Part shown: piece after piece, positions 26,201-40,100 of the stretch
Layout: each line of letters begins with the position of its first letter
Position numbering within the stretch: the stretch's first letter is position 1
Origin: Trichoplax sp. H2
Taxonomy: Eukaryota; Placozoa; Uniplacotomia; Trichoplacea
DNA: 64,000 bases
Reading direction: 5' to 3'
Assembly: GCA_003344405.1 (NCBI GenBank)
Contig: NOWV01000027.1
Coordinates: 1 to 64,000, forward strand
Translations under genes and position numbers: made by a program
Notes under the pieces: model-generated
What the model was told of the DNA's origin: nothing
The model's input: the letters and a program-made list of their open reading frames with translations, nothing else
Databases searched by the model: none

Positions 26201-29200
26201 CTGACAGCAGTAACTCTAATAAGAAATGAAGTTAGGCTTCGCAATTAGTATCTACGTTGTCATTCTTTGTTATTAACAAAATTATGTTAGCATTCTATCG
26301 CGATATTTATAGTTTGAATTAGGTAATAGCGATCTTAAAAAAGTGTCACTCAACATACTTTGCTAAAGGTTTTATATCCATCTAATATCGGTCGATAGCC
26401 CGTACATCGGCATAGATTACCTAGAACCCATTAGTTTTAGATAGAGATTATTTTACATATGGTAAGCTTATTCCATCATAAGTGTGGCAAGAGTTTAAAA
26501 AATGAAGTATGAATACAAGTGTAAGAATTAGGTAGAAGCAATAATTACTAATGTATTCTATGTTGAGCAATGATCATATTTTTATAGTGAAGTAAACTAA
26601 GGTTAGAAGGTTAAATATCACATTTTATCTGGCCTTATAATTTAAGTGGCTGACTGTACAGAATAAGATGCTATAAGATGTTGCTCTATTGATCTATTAG
26701 TACAAACTTGAACAGGCTTCTTCAATCTCTTCTTCTGTTGGCTCCGGATTATTTCGTAATAGAGCATACATAGACATAGCAAACCCAGGAGTACAAAATC
26801 CGCACTGAGATCCATGTGCTTTAGCAATACGTTCCTAATATTAGTGATGACATCAAGTAGTGTAAAGAATCCTGTTTACTTCCTAATATTCTAATCTACA
26901 TTATTATACAGTCGCAGCATATACATGGCCATTTCAGTTGGAATTATATTCTAAATTTAAAGATTATTGAGCAGTCAATATATTAGCATCAGAATCCTAA
27001 TCGTGTAAACACGATGAACCTCGGGATTGATATACTATTTGATTCTTGACTAAAATATTATCAAAAAACAGCCTATTTACTGAGATGGCTATGTATGTGT
27101 TATGCATCCGGCCAATAATTTCACTAATGATTCTTAGAATGTAGTATATGCATAAAGTATTCAGGGACTTCCAGAAACCTATCGTGTATTACTAATAAAC
27201 TATACTTTAGTTTATAACCTTTGCGAGTATTATTGAGGCTGTTAATATCGTTTCGAAGAGAAGTACTGGGTGCATCATCTTTTATAGATAATATTTACAT
27301 GACTAGTTTGTACTTACGACTATCATCAGGCGGATATATGAGGAAATGATGAGATTTGTTGCAGCATTTATCGATTATATATATTACTATTTGTTGCATT
27401 ACCAAGTTAGAAAAGTATTTGTGCTTATCAGTTACCTGTACAGGATGTAATTTAGATTCCATATTCCCAATTCCTTCTATTGTAGTTACAGCGGTATGAT
27501 GCAAGATGCATAATGGGGTAAGACAAGAATTAACAGCGTAATGACTGATATTAATTTAAAGAAAACAAGTCCAAAATATCAAAGCTAGATTACGAATTAG
27601 GTGATTGTATTTATTACAACTGTAACAATGCAGTAGTATACTTAGTAGACATATATATATATGTTATATATATATATGAAGCAGATCGCATTTTAAAATT
27701 TGCATACTAGATATATTAAATTATGTGTTCTACAAATAATGTTAATACTGTTTATCGGATACATGATCTTCTTTTCGTATCGATGATATTTCGATACCAC
27801 AACAGTACAAGCTCCACATCCACCTTCTCCACATACTAGTTTGGTTCCAGTTAATTTTACTAATGGTTTATTTAAGGAACTAATAAGATTCGGGATTGAT
27901 ATCAGACATATCAGATTACATAGAAGAGATTACGACTTCCAGTCTTTAAAGATTCCTTCTAGCTCAATACAGATAAGTACCGTAGGATACAAACTAGAGC
28001 AATATATAATTATAGATGTGTGTTATATGCCACGTGCATGCCCACGCAATGAATAAGATTAGTAGGCATAGATTTCTAGACTTGTAGACATCACATGTCT
28101 GGAAGTCCTTGATATTAGATTCTATTTCTGTACTTCTAGCAAAACTTACCTAAAAAAGTGGTTACTATATCTAATATACATACAGCACTTGAACAAAAGG
28201 CATCATGCATTTTGTATATTCGTGTTTCACTACTAACATTACATCAATTAAAATCAGCGTGATGAAATAAATATCAGATTTTATGCTATTGATATTTAAA
28301 AGTATTGGAATAAGAAACTTCCGTAAAATTAAATCTGTGCAAGCCGTTATTTTAGCTTTTGAATAGAATGAATCTGCCATGAGATCATTTTCTCTTTCTC
28401 TCTCTTAAGTAATTAAGTCAGAATGACTTGATAGATTCTCGTCCTAATATGGTAGTATATCTACACGAATTCTACAGTCTTAGCTCGATCAATGATGACT
28501 CAGTTTTTAACTTATGGATAAAAATTAAATTTGATGTGAGATTGGCATTAATACCGTAATTTAGAAATTAGTTAAAGACTTTTACTTTAACATTTTCATA
28601 AAGATGACTAGAGATGATAAACTATGGCAACGTACAGCAGTGAATAATATATATATATATATATATATATCACTACTGTTTCTCTTTACATGATACTACA
28701 TATTCGAGGTAGGACAGTTTAGTAAGGATGGAATAGTTGCGATATACAGTACTAAATTTGGTCGAACCTATACCTAGATTTAGAAATTGTACCTTCATTA
28801 CTGTAACATAAAAATAACATGGTTCTTTGTAAGGAATATTTGTTAAACTAATATAATAAAGCATACGATCAAATGGAAGTCATTCATACTGTAACAATAA
28901 CAATATTTATTAAATATGGTTAAATCTTTTCGCTAACCATGAATCAGTGATATTGTAGGGATATTAGAAAGTATCAATTTGGTGAATTACCTTACTCCAT
29001 TATTTCCTAATAAATTCAATACTACTTATTCTTATTAATGCTTTTCCAGATACTGTATTTGTCTTATTTACGCTGCTGTATGACAATCGATAATTGTAGT
29101 TGAGGACTAGCACTGTTACTATTAGCTTTGAAAATAAACAATAAGATTTGTTCCTGATCATGTTTATGACACTGTAAAAGATTATGTTTTACCAGGCTAT

Positions 29201-30792
29201 CGAACTGTCATATATCTTGTGCATAACGAGAGCTATTACCTTTTGATCATTTTGAACAGCGAAACATGAATTTTTCTGTATAAAGTCGATGAGTAACTAA
29301 AATCATTACTAGTATTTGGTAAATAAAAAGAGATTATTTGTATAGCTGCATTCTTATGTCGGTAGGATTATTGGAATGTACTGTTTAAAAATCTTGAAAT
29401 CATTGGCAGTAGGTGAATTAAAAATGTGCTGTGAACTGATGTGGCTTTAAAATAATATACAGGGTTCTGTTGTAAACCATTCATGAATTTGCTCGCGTAC
29501 TGGAGATAATGCAAATAATTTTCATGTATCTTCCTGTGTTAAAATAAAAATAATTACTTTTACATTTTAGTACGTCATAAGACATTCCCATTTTACAGTG
29601 TACAGTACATACGTGTTTATTATACGTACAGTACAACTTATTTCGAAATATTTAAAACTGCTGGTATTTTTGCTACCTAATTGGGTAATTTATATAGTCT
29701 GATGAAATTTTCTTCTACATGGCAATGAATTAAAAACTGACGTAAACGTATTTACTGACGAAACCTTACTATCTACCACATCATTATCGTCGTCTACTTT
29801 GCATTTTAATAACGTAAAAAATGAGCCATCGGTGTATCGTTGTCATTTATGAGGAAGGAGTTATATAAATGTAGTGCAGCCCCAAATGAGCTTAAGATTA
29901 AAAATTATTTAGACATTTTACACAATCTAACAAAGAAACATTCAATTCATCTATTTTTGTACAATCCTATAAATTTTAGTCTTGAGCCCATTTGGAGCTA
30001 TACTACAACGAATTAATAATAATGTGCCAATATTTCGTAAATCGAAGGATCGATAGGTAGCGTACATGATGGATCATAAATGTAGATGTAAAATGAAAAT
30101 AAAAATCAGCGAATACTGATGAAATTAAAAGCAAAGTGAATCTATTCGCTATATTAATTAAAAATATTCTACTTAAACGTGAAGAGGATACATTGATCGC
30201 GCAGGAAACTCAACAACGTCCATTCCGGTTGTACATTGTCTGTAACATACTAGAAAAGGGTTGGAATATTTTATAAGACATTTTTTTAATCTAGCTTAGA
30301 TACAGAAGAATACGTCTACTCTACCTATCATGTCTTTACTAGTATATATTGTCAATTTTGTTAACTAGACAAAGAGGATTTATTTCGAACATTTCTTGTA
30401 TCCAATATCGACGTGTTTTAACATTCTTGTTATTTCATTACAGCGAAAACTACACTACTCAATGATATTACTAAAGGCGATACGTAAAAGTAATCGTTTC
30501 CCTTAAGTTTATCGTAGCCATATTGAATATATTTTTGTCATCCATAGTACTGTATACTGTCGTTTACAATAGTTTGAGTTAATCTATCATACAATCTAAG
30601 ATGTTAAGAGTGAGGCTGTAGCTTCCAATCATGATTATTACTATCAGTGATTTCCATTTACCATTATATCTAAAGACGTCTACCATTGAATTGATATATC
30701 TACTATCTTGTCTATTATCAAGGTTAATTTTGTTTAGTCATGTATCTTACCTTAACGCCATTCACGTAAATCAAAATTTTCGATCCAGTCAT
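17244..30792 (-). CDS. XDH: Xanthine dehydrogenase, complete gene (copy 2)
   Basis: Complete molybdo-flavoenzyme of purine catabolism, over 30 exons on the minus strand. Exon 1 (30751-30792) is [14 protein letters not shown]; exon 2 ends LLSFLRDQ. Both 2Fe-2S clusters are intact: [11 protein letters not shown] with NSCLTPL, then [10 protein letters not shown] with [10 protein letters not shown] (near 26360-26410). The FAD domain shows KLVVGNTEV (25700) and [14 protein letters not shown] (24790). The molybdenum domain shows EHFYFETQS (21740), GGFGGKD (21460), [10 protein letters not shown] (21240), GFRGFGSPQ (20780), [13 protein letters not shown] (19820) and [10 protein letters not shown] (17990). 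The Glu of FETQ, the Arg of PVRC and the Glu of IEGAF fit the substrate-binding and catalytic residues of XDH, so XDH is preferred to aldehyde oxidase. The last exon ends near [12 protein letters not shown] and stop TGA at 17244. At the position of mammalian Cys992 (NCWKKRG) this protein has Arg (NRWKKRG). The first exons are laid out as in copy 1. Confidence 0.96.
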
Positions 30793-33700
30793 AGTTCAGT
30801 AATATTTTCCGGCAGTAAATTATGATCAATAAAATTAGCTTTTAAGGATATTCTGCTTTGTTTCCTCAACAGTGAACGACTTTTTATTTCTTCAGAAAAA
30901 GACGATGTAAAACAAGAATATGAATGAGTTTCTTACCCTTTTTCACATTACGAAGTAGTACAATAATGAAAACCATGCTAGTAATTACTAACAATCCTTG
31001 GGTCGATTGATGATATATATTTTAATGTTGATCATCTGTATCATGATCGGCAACGAATGTTTTAATTTCACTGTGTATATGTAGATCAATATTATACCTA
31101 TTTCAATTTTTGAGTTGGATTATGATCAATATTGTCCTATGCAGTAGTGTTAAATACGGTTTAGATCGAATATCAATCGTTACGGTGTTTTAAAGGGTAT
31201 GTGGAGCCATATCCCAGAAAGAGACGAATTACTTTAACATACTGTAAGAATTTTTACCTACACGCTAAAATTGGATCTCCCTTATCCTTTACGAATGGTG
31301 TTATGTCAAAGCTTGATCAATCCGATTAGTTATTGTTTATCGCTTTTAGTCATCAGTCACTTTGACTCCGGTAAAGCTATGCAACTTTATAATTATTATT
31401 GTATTATTCTAATGTTATACTATAATAATACAACTAGAGGCCTAGAGAAATTCTCTAGGGTACCTGGAGTACACCCCCAGCTAGCGCACAAGTACAATCT
31501 CAATGTTTACATAGTTATTGTTTTTATTGCATCATGAATTTATGACGCATTAAACATTACAGAATGAAATTCGTTTCGCAATTCAATTAGAGTGCAGTAT
31601 TGCACTGAGCTAACAAGCCTCTCCTCTACTGCAGTACTGGAGCTGACGAAATGCTTTAGTAGAACAATAATAATAATAATAAATTACAATGGTACAAAAA
31701 AACATCATATGTTGTAAGACAATACAGTTTAGTGATGAAAGATAGACGAAAATTTGAACTACTAGAAACTAGAAAGAGAGTGCACCCTCAATACGGTGGT
31801 TGATGGACTCGAATTTTGATCTCGATACTGTAGAGAATTTTGCGAAGTGAGGAGCGGTTCCATAGAGACGAGAATCGATGACAATGTCGTTATTTGACAA
31901 GAGTAGACCTAATTATGATATCATGAATGATACAAAAATATTGCACTAGTCATCTGCTCTAGCAATATATGGATCTGCTCAAAGTGGTGACACTGTATGT
32001 AAAATGGTGCTTATTGGAACCTTTATTACAATCATTTAATCCTATCCTTATAATAAGACTGAAAGCTTTAGTAAGCGTTGCAGATATCTAGCGATGTTTT
32101 CGTAAGCATATTTTAGTCCGAAATCAACTTACGATTAATTTCCAGAATAACTACCCAGTGGAAAAATGCTGATCCAATTGTCCGCAATTAACAAGCTGGA
32201 AAGTATTTGTTTTAACTGCCGTGGTAGCAAGACGGTAGGCAGCGAAAAATACTATTCTGTACGTACTACGAAAGAGTCTCAAGTTCTTGAAACTTGTACC
32301 TCACGAATTCATAGAACAGTCAATGGCATATACGGCACAGCAACAAAGGGAGGGCCTATTTTACCATCTATGTCCGTCATGCAAGCAAATGCAACCAGGG
32401 AGGTCTCGTCTATGGGATATATCGTAGAGGATAGCGCTCGTAATAGTATAGTACTTGCGAAGTCATGTCATCACTAACAATTAAAAATGTATTCATATTA
32501 AATGGCTGTATGGTGCAAGCATAAAGCCTTATTAAGTACCTTAGCATCATGCTGCAATGTTAACTATATCAATAAAGGAGACTTATTAGACTGCTAGCGA
32601 TTTAAGTTTTCTATTCTAGGGTATGCTGATGAGCCAATAAACTACAACACATGTCGTATAATTAATACAACGTCATTATCATATTAAATATTGAATGAAA
32701 TCTATATACTATCCAAAATCAAGTTTCAAAAATACATTGGTTTCGTAATAGCTTCCTTTTTCTACCATTGCGACGATGACTGCAACATTGCATGGATTTA
32801 ATTTACTTTGCTTACGTACGATCTAATGTCTTAGATGTTTAATCTATGCAAAGATAGAGCAAGCTGGTAGTGCAAATAATACAGAATTACTAATTGTGGA
32901 AAAAATCGTATTCTGAATGGTCGATTATAGCGTTCATAAATTGACTATTTATAATAATATTCTTTCAGCCTATTAAATCTTATATCCTAAGTCAATAGCC
33001 ATATTCTCCGTACAGTACTTCCTACTTTTACTACGTGTATATGGGCAAGTAACTTTTTATTTGTACTATGCACTATACACAGTGCAGTATAGGATTTTCA
33101 GCTATTCCGTTATCGCAGTTCCTTAATAAATTGCCATCTGCAATAGGCGAGTTTTGCTTATATTTTGTAGCTCATTAGCATATAGTACAAGTAAAGCAAA
33201 TTTTAATGATAAAGATCCACTCGACGGCGAAGTGGACATCTCTGGAATTATTTTTTGAGCCTTTTTGCTTGTACTGTATATCAATATTGAAGAAAAATAG
33301 TACTGTATAATTATTTATAAAGATTAAGATTTGCTCAACAGCAGGATTGGGGTGCCTTCAATTACTTTTGAACTATTTCTTATAACAGTGGGCGAGAATG
33401 CTGTAATCAATTTACCTAAATACAGGCACTTAACTATACCAGTAATAGAAATCGTAAATACGATATTTACTGCTGGAAAAATGTAAATCTTCGCAAAATG
33501 TAGTAATACTGGTCTAACTATTATAGATTTCTCAATCAATTAAATCACTAGAGGCTATTATGAATTTTCTCTAATTTTTTATATTGTATGTGTAGAATCA
33601 TGGACTACCAAATACTCCTCACTACTCTATCATATTTATTATACTGTATACTCACTACTTTAAGCCACCTTGTTTATAACATCTATGCTGTATAGGGTAA

Positions 33701-34577
33701 TTTAGAGTATAAATATTGATCTGTAGAAAATTTTGAATAAGGCGCCCTGAAGATATTGTGGCTTCTTGGTTGATCAGTATTACAGTATATAAATTTTTAA
33801 AGTTCTACTCACGGATCAAGATCAACTCTTATTTTTTAGGATTAATTATGATGCCTCACAGTAATGATAACAATTTACTATTAGGCAATATAACCATGAT
33901 TCTAACGCTGTAAAAGGGTAGCACGACAATTTAAACGATCTAAAGGCTCGGCCGACATTTCAAGAGTATTGCTAATGATTAAAATTGCATTGCTTTTACA
34001 CAAGTTTACTCCAACAGAGTTGTTAAAGCACATTCGAGTTGACCACTGTAAATGGTAGCGAAGATAACTCCTAAAGAAGTTTTATTTCAGATCGCATTTT
34101 TAGATGGTAGGAATTGATAATTATCAGGGATAATAAATACTTTATATCTCCATTCATTTTGCTGGTGATATCACGGTACAGTAATGAAGTTAAAATCATT
34201 TTTGCTTCGTACATATGATATTAAATGCGATTTTTGAGATGTTTTTATTCTATACCATTATTATGCTTATTATAATTGTTTGAGTCAATGACATAAGAAG
34301 GAATCGAATATTTTAAGGAGGAAATGGACAGTTAAGAAATTAAATTAGTTTCGGTTGACAGTCATAACGTCTTACCATATTTAATTTCGATCTTGATATA
34401 TTTAAAGTATGACTGATCTCATCATGACAGCCTAATTTTTACTTCTTCACGTATATATAGCCTAATGCAGGATACTAATGGTAAAATTTGTAAAAGATTA
34501 TATCGTAACGTTTCCATATTTAGATATTCACTACGATTGGATGTCTTCCATTTAACATGATGATAATGTCACTTAAT
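30793..34577. other. Mostly empty intergenic region
   Basis: About 3.8 kb of AT-rich sequence between the starts of XDH copy 2 and the end of SLC35B2. It contains short simple repeats (AATAAT near 31668-31682) and one 103-codon open frame described separately. I see no RNA gene and no recognisable coding exon. Confidence 0.55.
32166..32477 (+). CDS. Hypothetical open frame, 103 codons
   Basis: ATG-started frame in a stretch less AT-rich than its surroundings. The composition is protein-like rather than AT-noise, with a Cys pair (FNCRGSK), a middle GIYGTATKGGPILPSM and a C-terminal SSMGYIVEDSARNSIV, and ends SCHH. A splice-acceptor-like TTTCCAG lies about 25 bases upstream. I recognise no domain, signal peptide or membrane segment. 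It may be an exon of an unannotated or lineage-specific gene, a non-coding RNA, or chance. Confidence 0.3.
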   Translation: MLIQLSAINKLESICFNCRGSKTVGSEKYYSVRTTKESQVLETCTSRIHRTVNGIYGTATKGGPILPSMSVMQANATREVSSMGYIVEDSARNSIVLAKSCHH

Positions 34578-36077
34578 TTATGTGACCGTTTTCGCACGAG
34601 CCGTTCTCTTCTTGGCATAGATTCGTAAGAATAGCGCTAGAAAAACAATCGTCATTCCAATACCACCTTGAACAGTTACGGTATGGTGATAAATGAGGCA
34701 AGATAACAGGATACTTAATGCTTGCCTAACTGTCATGATAATAGTAAATATTAAAGCTCCATAGCATGAAATAGTATAAAAAATAAACAGTTGACCTATC
34801 GAGGCACAAGTGGATAGCATGATGACATGAACTGCGAACGATGAATTGGACATCATAAAAGCGATACAAGCGGGTAAAGTTCCTTGAGTAAGAAGTGATA
34901 CAAGAGTTAATGCGGTGGAAAATACGTTCACTCCAAACATCATTTGCACGGATGACATGTTATATTTTTTATATAATTGCTCTTGCCAATTAGAAGTAAA
35001 GCTATCGAAGCTAATGTATACCAACATTAATATTGTTCCCGATAATGTTGTTTTAGTGATTGGGTGATGATCAAGATGACGAGCGTCTAATAAGAAAGCG
35101 CTGACACCGATAGAAAGTAAAACAGATGTACAATATTCATAGTAAGGATAGCTCCTATTAGAAACAATTTTGCCCATAATCATCACTGGAATAACTTTGG
35201 AAGCTTTACAAATAACTTGCGATGGGAAACTAACAAATTTAAGAGCTTCATATTGGCACCAACTGCTCATAATATTGGAAAAGGACGCATAAGAATACTT
35301 ATACATCGGAGCGATATCATCTTTAGCTCGTGAATATTTAATAACAGACCAAGAGACGAGTAATGACATAGCGCGATTCATAAAAACTAAAAATTGTGAA
35401 TTCTTAAATTTACGACCGTCATAATCAATAGTCATCACCCGCTCTTGTAATATACCCCATAATAGGAAGGATATTTGAAGGCCTAAGGCACAAAAGAGCA
35501 AACGAAAACATTTATGATAATCTACGCCTAGAATAGCTGGTGGAGGCTTTGACACATTGCTTTCTCCTAGTTCCGTATTATCATCTGTATTGAGTCGATT
35601 TTTATCTGGTTGTCTTTCACGTATGCATGTAAATAGAAATTTTTGGATAATGCTACCTAGAAAGAGTCATGCAAATAATTGAAAGAGTTAATAATAGAGT
35701 ATATGAGTACCATAAGTGCTTGGTTCACAAAAGCACTGTACTACAGAATAGTCAATCAAGATGTGTAATGCTAACTTGAATTCTACTCTCACTAGTTGTA
35801 CAGTATCGAAACATTCAATAGGGTCTGTTTTACCTTGTTCGCCCTTATTTAGATATTCAGATGATTCCGTGAATCGAATAATCAATGCGCCGGGGATAAT
35901 AATAATTAAATAACAAATTAAATTAATAGATAAAGCTTCTAGCCAAAATTTATCATAGTCTCGATGTGGGAGAGTTGTAGCAGTTGTACTTTTATTACTG
36001 ACTGTTCCATTTCCTATTGGCAAAGCTTGTGCTGTAGCAAAGCCATAAATGAGTAGGGCTACCTTCATCGTTGACAT
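34578..36077 (-). CDS. SLC35B2: Golgi PAPS transporter (adenosine 3'-phospho 5'-phosphosulfate transporter 1)
   Basis: Multi-pass antiporter that brings the sulfate donor PAPS into the Golgi for sulfation of glycans and proteins. Two exons, 35834-36077 and 34578-35656, joined by GAACAAG|GTAAAA and TTTCTAG|GTAGC, give 440 residues (human about 432). The start at 36077 gives MSTMKVALLIYGFATAQA, a signal-like N-terminus; a longer frame to 36149 exists and lacks family support. Diagnostic segments are LLFCALGLQISFLLWGILQE, SFSNIMSSWCQYEALKFVSF, KASKVIPVMIMGKIVS, SFTSNWQEQLYKKYNMSSVQ, GQLFIFYTISCYGALIFTII and HHTVTVQGGIG, all very close to the human protein, with about ten hydrophobic segments. 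It is head to head with PPP2R3C, about 1 kb between starts. PAPST2 (SLC35B3) is less likely because the N-terminal extension and LWGILQERVMT wording are those of PAPST1. Confidence 0.95.
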
Positions 36078-37138
36078 GCTGTATTTCAGCCTTATTAATT
36101 TAAAACTGAGACAGCAACGTTGTATTGTAGCAAGGACCAGGAAGTTCACGCCAGGCTAAATTATTTTTAATAATTAATCTCGACCTCAATTGGTACAGTT
36201 CGTAGACTAAGGTAGAACTATGGGGAGCAATTTCTGATGTTGATGTTGAGGAGATATTATTCAAGAATCAATACCTATGGAATAAATTGCCACCATAGTC
36301 CAATCCAATCATTTTTTCAAAGGTTTTGCAGTTTGTTGGCATGTAGTGGGTCTTAACGTGGATTTAGCGTCGATAGCAGTCTGTCCATATCATCAAAGTA
36401 AGTTTAAAAAGTAGCCGCCATTGGTGGCCACCGGCGTGGAAACTGACCTGACGTGTAGTACGATACGGTACGGCACGGCACACATACAGTACAGTACAGT
36501 ACAGTACAAAGATTGCAGTTTTCACTCTTTCACTCTCTACACTGTACTGTACACTGTACAGGTCCTGCGCTCTTCCGTTACAAATTCAAAACATCGAACA
36601 GAATCAGATTGGGCTTTCCATTGATCTCAAGTCAACAAGTTCTACAGGAACGAAGATTAAACAGAATCAGATTGGGCTTTCCATTGATCTCAAGTCAACA
36701 AGTTCTACAGGAACGAAGATTAAACAGAATCAGATTGGGCTTTCCATCGATCTCAAGTCAACAAGTTCTACAGGAACGAAGATTAAACAGAATCAGATTG
36801 GGCTTTCCATCGATCTCAAGCCAACAAGTTCTACAGTAGATAATTTTATACATCCAGGAACGAAGATTAAACAGAGGCAGATTGGGCTTTCCATCGATCT
36901 CAAGCCAACAAGTTCTACAGTAGATAATTTTATACATCCAGGAACGAAGATTAAAACTACTTTATAGACTAGAGAAAACATGCTTATGCTCATTTAAACC
37001 CTGGCATTTGATGGATGACTAATTAACATCGAGATTGTAGAAGAATTCGTAGAATCCGTCAATCTGAACGGTAGCGATACAGCAGGGCTTTCCTGGGTAT
37101 TAATAAATAACCTTAATTAATTACTAAAACGGGCAAGA
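36078..37138. promoter_or_regulatory. Head-to-head intergenic region of SLC35B2 and PPP2R3C
   Basis: About 1 kb between two divergent start codons, so it should contain both promoters. It holds a TACWG tract (36484-36562) and the 63/84-bp minisatellite (36599-36955). No TATA box is evident next to either start. Confidence 0.5.
36599..36955. repeat. Minisatellite, 63-bp unit x3 then 84-bp unit x2
   Basis: Units begin at 36599, 36662, 36725, 36788 and 36872 with CAGA(A/G)(T/G)CAGATTGGGCTTT and end GAACGAAGATTAAA. The last two units carry the same 21-bp insertion (TAGATAATTTTATACATCC plus AG) after TTCTACAG. Copies are almost identical (ATTGATC/ATCGATC, AAGTCAAC/AAGCCAAC), so the array is young. 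Both 63 and 84 are multiples of three, which keeps long frames open on both strands (plus strand repeat NRIRLGFPLISSQQVLQERR), but the repeat alone explains those frames. Confidence 0.95.
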
Positions 37139-40100
37139 ATGGAGCAAGATGATCGTTTACGTTCGTGTGCGCTCAAGGTGCAAGGTATATCGTAATATTT
37201 ATTTATAATGCAATATGCCATAGTACATGTTGTTATGTGAGGAGGATTTATTCTAGCAATCATAGAGGAATACAGTAGCGATGATGATGAATATCATGAG
37301 AAATGGTTTTAAAGAACCGGATGGATCTGAGAAAACAATATTTCTTCGCTACTCGACGTTCGATAAATTATAATTAGTTAAGAATTAGTTTATAACATAC
37401 AGTACTGTAGTAGTGATGTTGACATGTATATACATGTATACATATATAGTATATACGGCATATTTGGTGATCTATAGTATCAAAAAGTACTGTAGTACTT
37501 CAAGCAGAAGGAGCTTGAGGGATGCATAGAGAAGTTGGAGGTATAAAATTAGCGATGATGACATCCACATCAAATGGACTGTATTCATCAAAATCAACTG
37601 TAATGAATACTGGGTATACACATACACTACAGTCTCACTAAACGACTATAAAATGTATAAATATACGAAAAATATAGATGTTGATAATGTATTAAATGTA
37701 TCATTTATTCAAGAAAGAATTTTGACTGACTTTCAGATTATGAGTTAAATAATATTGTTGGTAAAAGTGACGAGCAACTGCTAACTGAAGAGTATATTAA
37801 GTTAAAGGGTAAAGATAATGACAAAAATCATCACAATCCTAGTGTAATACCTCGGTTTTATTACAAGGTAAGCTACGAGCTATAGCAGATTGCCTTGATA
37901 TATAGAGTAAAAGTAGTCATGTAATGAATACTTTGCCGTAATATCTGTATTGAAGTTTTTGCATCGTAGTGATCAGGATGTGTAACGGCATGTTACTTTT
38001 ATTGCAGCTACCAGATGAAGATGATGTCGTTATGCAAAAACTGAGAGAAGAATCCAGGTATTTTGTCTTTGAAAATAGATATGCAAAATAAATGTATTAA
38101 ATGCTGATTTACCTGTAGATATTCATACTAAGCTAACTACCCTTAAGTACTAATCACTAATCTTGAACAACTCTGCTTGTTCGTACAAGTAATTATTAGT
38201 AAAATTTTGAAATTTGTATGACTCTTAATTTACAGTTTGTAATGTCTCGAATGCTATAGGGCTTTACTACTTCAGAGAAAAAGTCAGGAATTACTAGATA
38301 ATAATGAGTTGCAGGTAATATCTAATGCTGTAGTAACAAATACAAAATTTCGTATGATATTATTTTAATGAGATTGCGTTTCACTTATTCAATTACTGTC
38401 ATTCACATGCAGCTACACTCTTTTAACCTTTCTAGGGACTTTGGTATATCTTGGATAAATATCATACGTTATCTTCTAATGGTGAAGACAAGGTGATTAA
38501 TTGTGCTAATTGTTAACTTTATTTTTATTCAGTTTTACAGTAACTTTAAAAGCAATGGCATATAATCAAAAGAAATAAGCACTTATAAAATTGCTCTTGA
38601 TTACAACTTACCGCAGATGATTAGCTACGAGGACTTTATGAAGGTTTCGGCAGAATGTGGGCCTAAATGCCGGTAAACACCAATCAGCTATGATTTTTGC
38701 TCATGTCATAATACTATTATTCATACACACGTAAGAAAATCGTTTTACTTATGTAAGACAGTAAGTAAGGCGTGCTGAACATGTATCATGATGATGCACT
38801 GCAGTATTTTTATTATCCTATTTTATTGCATCTATGACAGCTTGTACCTAGAAGAATTCGATGATTTCTGTAAATAAATGAATTTATCTAATTTACTATT
38901 TTTAATTTTTGATAATCCAGCTCCTTTTTTAATGCTGTCACTTTTTCAAGATTGCTTCAGGGTGACCCCTATGGAAGGTTCACTTTGATTAGTTATTTAC
39001 TCTAGGTATATTGTAACATGCTGTATCTAACATTTTCATTTATGTGATGCATCCATTTTAGGATATCGATTATGCAATTTTTCAATTATACTATGAGAAA
39101 AGGTATTGATGTCCTGAATACATTTTCAAATTACTCGACAAATTAGCTGCAAAGTACTTATCTGCTTAAACTAGCATTCTCAGCTTCAGTATTTACCTTT
39201 TAGTGTGGATGCATCAAACTCGTATTGGCTTGAGTTTATACGACGTTGCTGGTCAGGGATACCTAAGAGAGCCGGTTAGAATTTAAAGTTTTCTGATGAG
39301 TTAATATTTGTAAATTCACTTCGGTGCTGTAAAAAATCATAACACCATGATCTTTGCCTACAGGACCTGGAAAACTATATATTGGAGTTAATTCCTACTC
39401 TACCTCAGGTAATTTATTTTAAGTTGGGATATCGCTGTCTATTTGAGTTTATTATCTGACATACTAGGGCATTAATATCTTGTATTTTTTATTAAATTTA
39501 AATGTAGTTGGGTGGTTTAGAAAAGTCGTTTTATTCCTTTTACGTATGTACAGCTGTGCGCAAGTTTTTTTTCTTTTTGGATTCTATGAAAACTGGTACG
39601 TTAGAACTCATACCGATCTTAATTTAATATTATTTCATTAATTTATCTAAAGTAATTCTAATTTCGGTTCACTTTTATGAACTTATTTCTATAGGTAAAG
39701 TCAAGATTGTAGACATACTTAATTGTACTTTTCTCGACGAACTACTAGAGGTACTGTAAGATAATAAATCTGCATTTCTTAATTTATGCTTTATTTATTG
39801 ACGTTGTTTGTATTAATAGCTACGAGATGAGGATTTACCACAGGAAAGACAAAATGCAAACTGGTTTTCAGCGACTTCAGCACTTAGAGTATATGGTAAG
39901 ATTGATATTTTGACATGGTAACATTCGACAGTTTGATAATTAGGTTTACCAATGCCGTTTTTAATGTTCTTCTTAGGCCAGTACCTTAATCTGGATACGG
40001 ATCATAACGGAATGCTAAGTAGAGATGAACTCTCGAAGTAATTAACGCTATTAAATATTAGCTTGTAAATAGTTTTATTTAATGAGAGTGTGCAACTGGT

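Noticed and set aside
27651-28672. TA-rich runs (27651-27678 and 28648-28671) as regulatory elements
   Set aside because: Plain (TA)n microsatellites within introns of XDH copy 2.
36513-36839. Open frame with a repeated 21-residue motif
   Set aside because: Explained by the 63-bp minisatellite, whose unit is a multiple of three and stop-free on both strands.
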